From assembly GCA_023228995.1 (NCBI GenBank), contig JALOAD010000093.1, positions 1 to 7,728 on the forward strand: 7,728 nt of DNA, in the 5' to 3' direction. This DNA comes from Candidatus Muiribacterium halophilum (GTDB lineage Bacteria; Muiribacteriota; Muiribacteriia; Muiribacteriales; Muiribacteriaceae). Below, piece after piece: positions 5,552 through 7,728 of this stretch. A program made the translations under genes and the position numbers. Within the stretch, counting starts at the first letter, position 1; each line of letters starts with the position of its first letter. The notes beneath the pieces were generated by a model. The model was not told where the DNA came from and did not search any database. It worked only from the letters and a program-made list of their open reading frames with translations.

Positions 5552-7360
5552 ATGAATAAAAAATTAATTGCAGCAATACTCCTTTTAACTTTAGTTTTAA
5601 CTTCGCAAGCAACGGTTGAAAAGGATAAATGGACAGTAATGGTTTATATGGCAGCAGGTAATGAGAGAGAAGAGTCTGCTATTAATACTATAAATGAACT
5701 TGAAGAAATTGGTTCAGGTGATGGAGTTAATATTGTAACTCTTATTGATAGATGGGATGGTTATGAATGGAAATATATTGGTGATAGCGGACCTTATAGA
5801 GTTAAATCTGATAAAGATTATAAAGGTCATGGAGATTGGACTGGAACAAAAATTTATTATATTGAACAGGATAGTTCTGAAGATATTAACTCTAAAGAGA
5901 TTATACAAAATCAAGATATGAGTTTAAATTCAGGAGATCCTAAAAATCTTGCATCTTTTCTTGCTTTAACACAGAATTTGTATCCGGCTGAAAAGTATAT
6001 GGTTATTATATGGGGTATGAGTGAGGGTTTTGGAGGAACTTTATGGGAAGCTGATGGTAATACTTTTCTTGAAACAAGTCAGCTTGGTAAAGTTTTTCAG
6101 GTAGCATTGTCAAATGTTTTACATAATTCAGACCAAAAATATGAAGTTGTAGCTTTTGATTCAGGATTTATGAGTTCTTATGAAATATGTAATGAACTTG
6201 GTAAAAATGGTGTTAAATCATTGGTTGGACCGGAAGGTTCTCTTGAAGATGGAGCTTTTCCTTATAGTGAACTAATTGGACATTTAAGAGAAAGATCTTC
6301 TTTAAATAGAACAGCAGATGCTGAATCTGTATCAAGATTTATAGTTGATAAATATAATGAAAGAAATTTAGATTCTAATTCTCGTGGTATGACAGCAGTT
6401 TTACTTGATGAACAAAAAATAGATAATATGAATACACAGCTTACTTCACTTGCAAATTTGATTATGAAAGATACAACAAATTACAAAAAACTTCATAATG
6501 CTGCTGATAGATCATTAAGATATTATCATACTCAATACACTCTTGATCTTATTGATTTTATGGATAATATTGCTATTGAATTTGATGATGGTATAAGTTC
6601 AATTGCAAAAGCTGTTAAACAAGTTGCAATTACTTCAAAACTTATAGTTGCTTCAACTTCAAATGATTTAAAGGGTATTTCTATATATTTTCCTATGCAT
6701 AGAAGAGGAGATAGAAATGGTGTTCCTTATGCAATAAAACCTTATGAAAAAGCGAAACAAGGTTATTTAAAATATGAATTTACTAATCAAACTTCATGGG
6801 ATGAAATGATTGAACAATATGAAAAAAATATGAATAATGCTTCAACTGAACAAATAATTGTTCCTCAACTTAATATTGTATCTTCTTCTCAAGCAGTATC
6901 ATCAAATAATACACCTGTAATTGCAGTTCCTCAGCCTACAGTTCAGAGTACATCTGCATCTGCTCCTTCTGCTGGTAAATATAAATGGCCTACCGCAAGT
7001 CATAGAATTACTTCTAAATATGGATGGAGAATTCATCCGGTTTATGGTTCAAAAAAAATGCATTGGGGTATTGATATTGGTTCAGGTATGAATACAAATA
7101 TATCTGCTCCTGCAAATGGTAGAGTTACTTATGCTAAGAGTACTGGTTCAGCCGGTAAAATGGTTATTGTATCTCATGGCAATGGCAAAGAAACTGTTTA
7201 TATGCATTGTAATGCTTTTGTTGCTAGTGTTGGTCAGAATGTTAATGTTGGAGATACAATAGCTAGAGTTGGTAGTACTGGAGCTTCTACTGGTCCTCAT
7301 CTTCATTTTGAAACAAGATTTAATGATCAGAAAAAAAGTCCTACTAATTATTTAGAATAA
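5552..7360 (+). CDS. Secreted fusion: catalytically degenerate clostripain-like (C11) domain plus M23 peptidase domain
   Basis: This is a 602-aa exported protein. Residues 1-20 are a signal peptide ending SQA, with likely cleavage before T21 and no lipobox Cys. Residues about 25-425 follow the C11/clostripain fold, opening with WTVMVYMAAGNE. The usual catalytic-His motif WdHGsGWGG reads WGMSEGFGG here (M156 replaces His), and the catalytic-Cys motif FDaClM reads FDSGFM (G205 replaces Cys). The domain should therefore be inactive as a cysteine peptidase. A Ser/Thr/Pro-rich linker (about 428-475) leads to an M23 domain (about 478-602) with zinc ligands H504 and D508 (HWGID), H585, and catalytic H552 and H583 (GPHLHFE), all intact. 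The likely job is cleavage of peptidoglycan peptide crosslinks in the periplasm or outside the cell, with the C11-like part acting as a binding or regulatory module (inference). AGGAGG (5541-5546) lies five bases before the ATG. Confidence 0.9.
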   Translation: MNKKLIAAILLLTLVLTSQATVEKDKWTVMVYMAAGNEREESAINTINELEEIGSGDGVNIVTLIDRWDGYEWKYIGDSGPYRVKSDKDYKGHGDWTGTKIYYIEQDSSEDINSKEIIQNQDMSLNSGDPKNLASFLALTQNLYPAEKYMVIIWGMSEGFGGTLWEADGNTFLETSQLGKVFQVALSNVLHNSDQKYEVVAFDSGFMSSYEICNELGKNGVKSLVGPEGSLEDGAFPYSELIGHLRERSSLNRTADAESVSRFIVDKYNERNLDSNSRGMTAVLLDEQKIDNMNTQLTSLANLIMKDTTNYKKLHNAADRSLRYYHTQYTLDLIDFMDNIAIEFDDGISSIAKAVKQVAITSKLIVASTSNDLKGISIYFPMHRRGDRNGVPYAIKPYEKAKQGYLKYEFTNQTSWDEMIEQYEKNMNNASTEQIIVPQLNIVSSSQAVSSNNTPVIAVPQPTVQSTSASAPSAGKYKWPTASHRITSKYGWRIHPVYGSKKMHWGIDIGSGMNTNISAPANGRVTYAKSTGSAGKMVIVSHGNGKETVYMHCNAFVASVGQNVNVGDTIARVGSTGASTGPHLHFETRFNDQKKSPTNYLE

Positions 7361-7386
7361 TAGAATTGTTAACAATAGTTTAAATT

Positions 7387-7418
7387 AAAAAAAGCCGATT
7401 TAAAAGCCGGTTTTTTTT
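7387..7418 (+). terminator. Intrinsic terminator after the C11/M23 gene
   Basis: A run of seven A (7387-7393), one bulged G, CCG (7395-7397), a 10-nt loop, CGG (7408-7410) and eight T (7411-7418) form an imperfect hairpin 26 bp after the stop codon. The GC part of the stem is only three pairs but is extended by the A/T arms, and the T-run is strong. The symmetry would let it work in both directions. Confidence 0.7.
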
Positions 7419-7509
7419 ATCAAAAAAGAGCGGTATAGAATTGAGTCTTCTGATTAAATAAACAAAAATCAATATAATGTCATCTCAAAGTAAATTACAT
7501 ATAAAAAAA

Positions 7510-7532
7510 TGTCATCCCAGCACTATTCTGAG
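7510..7532 (+). repeat. Intergenic repeat, truncated copy
   Basis: This 23-bp segment (TGTCATCCCAG then CACTATTCTGAG) matches 7537-7559 at 21 of 23 positions, differing at A/G 7519 and C/T 7521. It lacks the CCGGGATCTG end, so it cannot form the hairpin of the complete copy. The two lie 27 bp apart in direct orientation. Confidence 0.75.
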
Positions 7533-7536
7533 TTTT

Positions 7537-7569
7537 TGTCATCCCGGTACTATTCTGAGCCGGGATCTG
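7537..7569 (+). repeat. Intergenic hairpin repeat, complete copy
   Basis: The 33-bp unit contains arms ATCCCGG (7541-7547) and CCGGGAT (7560-7566) around a 12-nt loop TACTATTCTGAG, a perfect 7-bp stem. A TTTTT run (7570-7574) follows, so on the plus strand it could also act as a terminator. It is much richer in GC than its surroundings. Small dispersed elements of this general form (TGTCATCCCGG ... CCGGGATCTG) are common intergenic repeats in several bacterial groups. A degenerate copy in inverted orientation is at 4583-4615. Confidence 0.75.
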
Positions 7570-7728
7570 TTTTTGATTTTTTTTTGAATTAGATTTTACA
7601 AATAGATTCAAAAAATTGATATCGAGCGTAATTATGGAAGCTGTCTTAAGATTTTCAATAAGTATACAAAAAAGAAATTCAAAGTTAAAAAAAATAAAAT
7701 TATAAATAACTAAGATGCAATAGAAAAT

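Larger units (their letters stand above)
7419..7728. other. Non-coding stretch at the right end
   Basis: Together with the terminator this is a gap of about 370 bases after the C11/M23 gene with no credible coding region on either strand. The longest ATG-started frame seen on the plus strand (7634-7705) encodes 23 Lys/Ser-rich residues without a ribosome site. The stretch holds two copies of the intergenic repeat (7510-7532 and 7537-7569) and a short TGTCATC at 7479-7485 that may be a worn third copy. The rest is plain AT-rich sequence in which I see nothing. Confidence 0.7.

Noticed and set aside
7431-7452. CGGTATAGAATTGAGTC-type segment as a further copy of the intergenic repeat
   Set aside because: Alignment to the 7537-7569 unit needs gaps in several places and covers only the middle and end, too weak to distinguish from chance.
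7510-7569. Two direct repeats considered as a CRISPR array
   Set aside because: The spacing between copies is only four bases, the copies differ in length and sequence, and no cas gene is present; dispersed intergenic repeat fits better.
7634-7705. 23-codon ATG frame near the right end
   Set aside because: It has no ribosome site, low-complexity Lys/Ser composition, and no recognisable similarity; short frames like this are expected by chance.

Overview
The window comes from a strongly AT-rich bacterial genome that uses Shine-Dalgarno starts (AGGAGG, AAAGGAG, AAAGGA) and the standard stops: TGA ends two of the genes. Nothing fixes the taxon. The mix of a PD-(D/E)XK-tailed AAA-ATPase-like protein, a beta-CASP metallo-beta-lactamase, a C11-like/M23 secreted protein and scattered GC-richer intergenic repeats fits an uncultivated anaerobic lineage (Spirochaetota, Delongbacteria, Cloacimonadota or similar). 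That is inference from gene content only.

Layout. At 1-263 (+) is the 3' end of a PD-(D/E)XK nuclease-domain protein. Positions 264-425 are a convergent intergenic gap with a possible AT hairpin and a GC-richer, internally repetitive block. On the minus strand, 2664 to 426 is a two-gene unit: a membrane-anchored alpha/beta hydrolase followed after 28 bp by a beta-CASP RNA-processing-type metallo-beta-lactamase. A divergent intergenic region (2665-2847) separates it from three tightly packed plus-strand genes (2848-4523): a TIGR04255-family protein, a 108-aa small protein, and a roughly 205-aa protein with an SNTCDIS motif. The first junction is stop-abutting-start and the second is a 4-bp ATGA overlap, so the three are surely one operon. 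A degenerate copy of an intergenic repeat lies just after them. Then come an esterase-D-type serine hydrolase (4675-5460) and a 602-aa secreted protein (5552-7360), closed by an intrinsic terminator at about 7387-7418. The last 310 bases hold two more copies of the intergenic repeat, in the opposite orientation, and no convincing gene.

The two main points of interest are these. (1) The three-gene cassette 2848-4523 has no assignable biochemical role but has the compact architecture, and apparently a more AT-rich and Asn/Ile/Lys-rich composition, of an accessory module set between ordinary hydrolase genes. (2) The 602-aa protein joins a clostripain-like (C11) fold whose catalytic His and Cys positions are both substituted to an M23 peptidase domain whose metal and catalytic residues are all present. 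It is a predicted pseudopeptidase-peptidase fusion acting on the cell wall. No tRNA, rRNA, CRISPR array, transposase or complete insertion sequence is visible.
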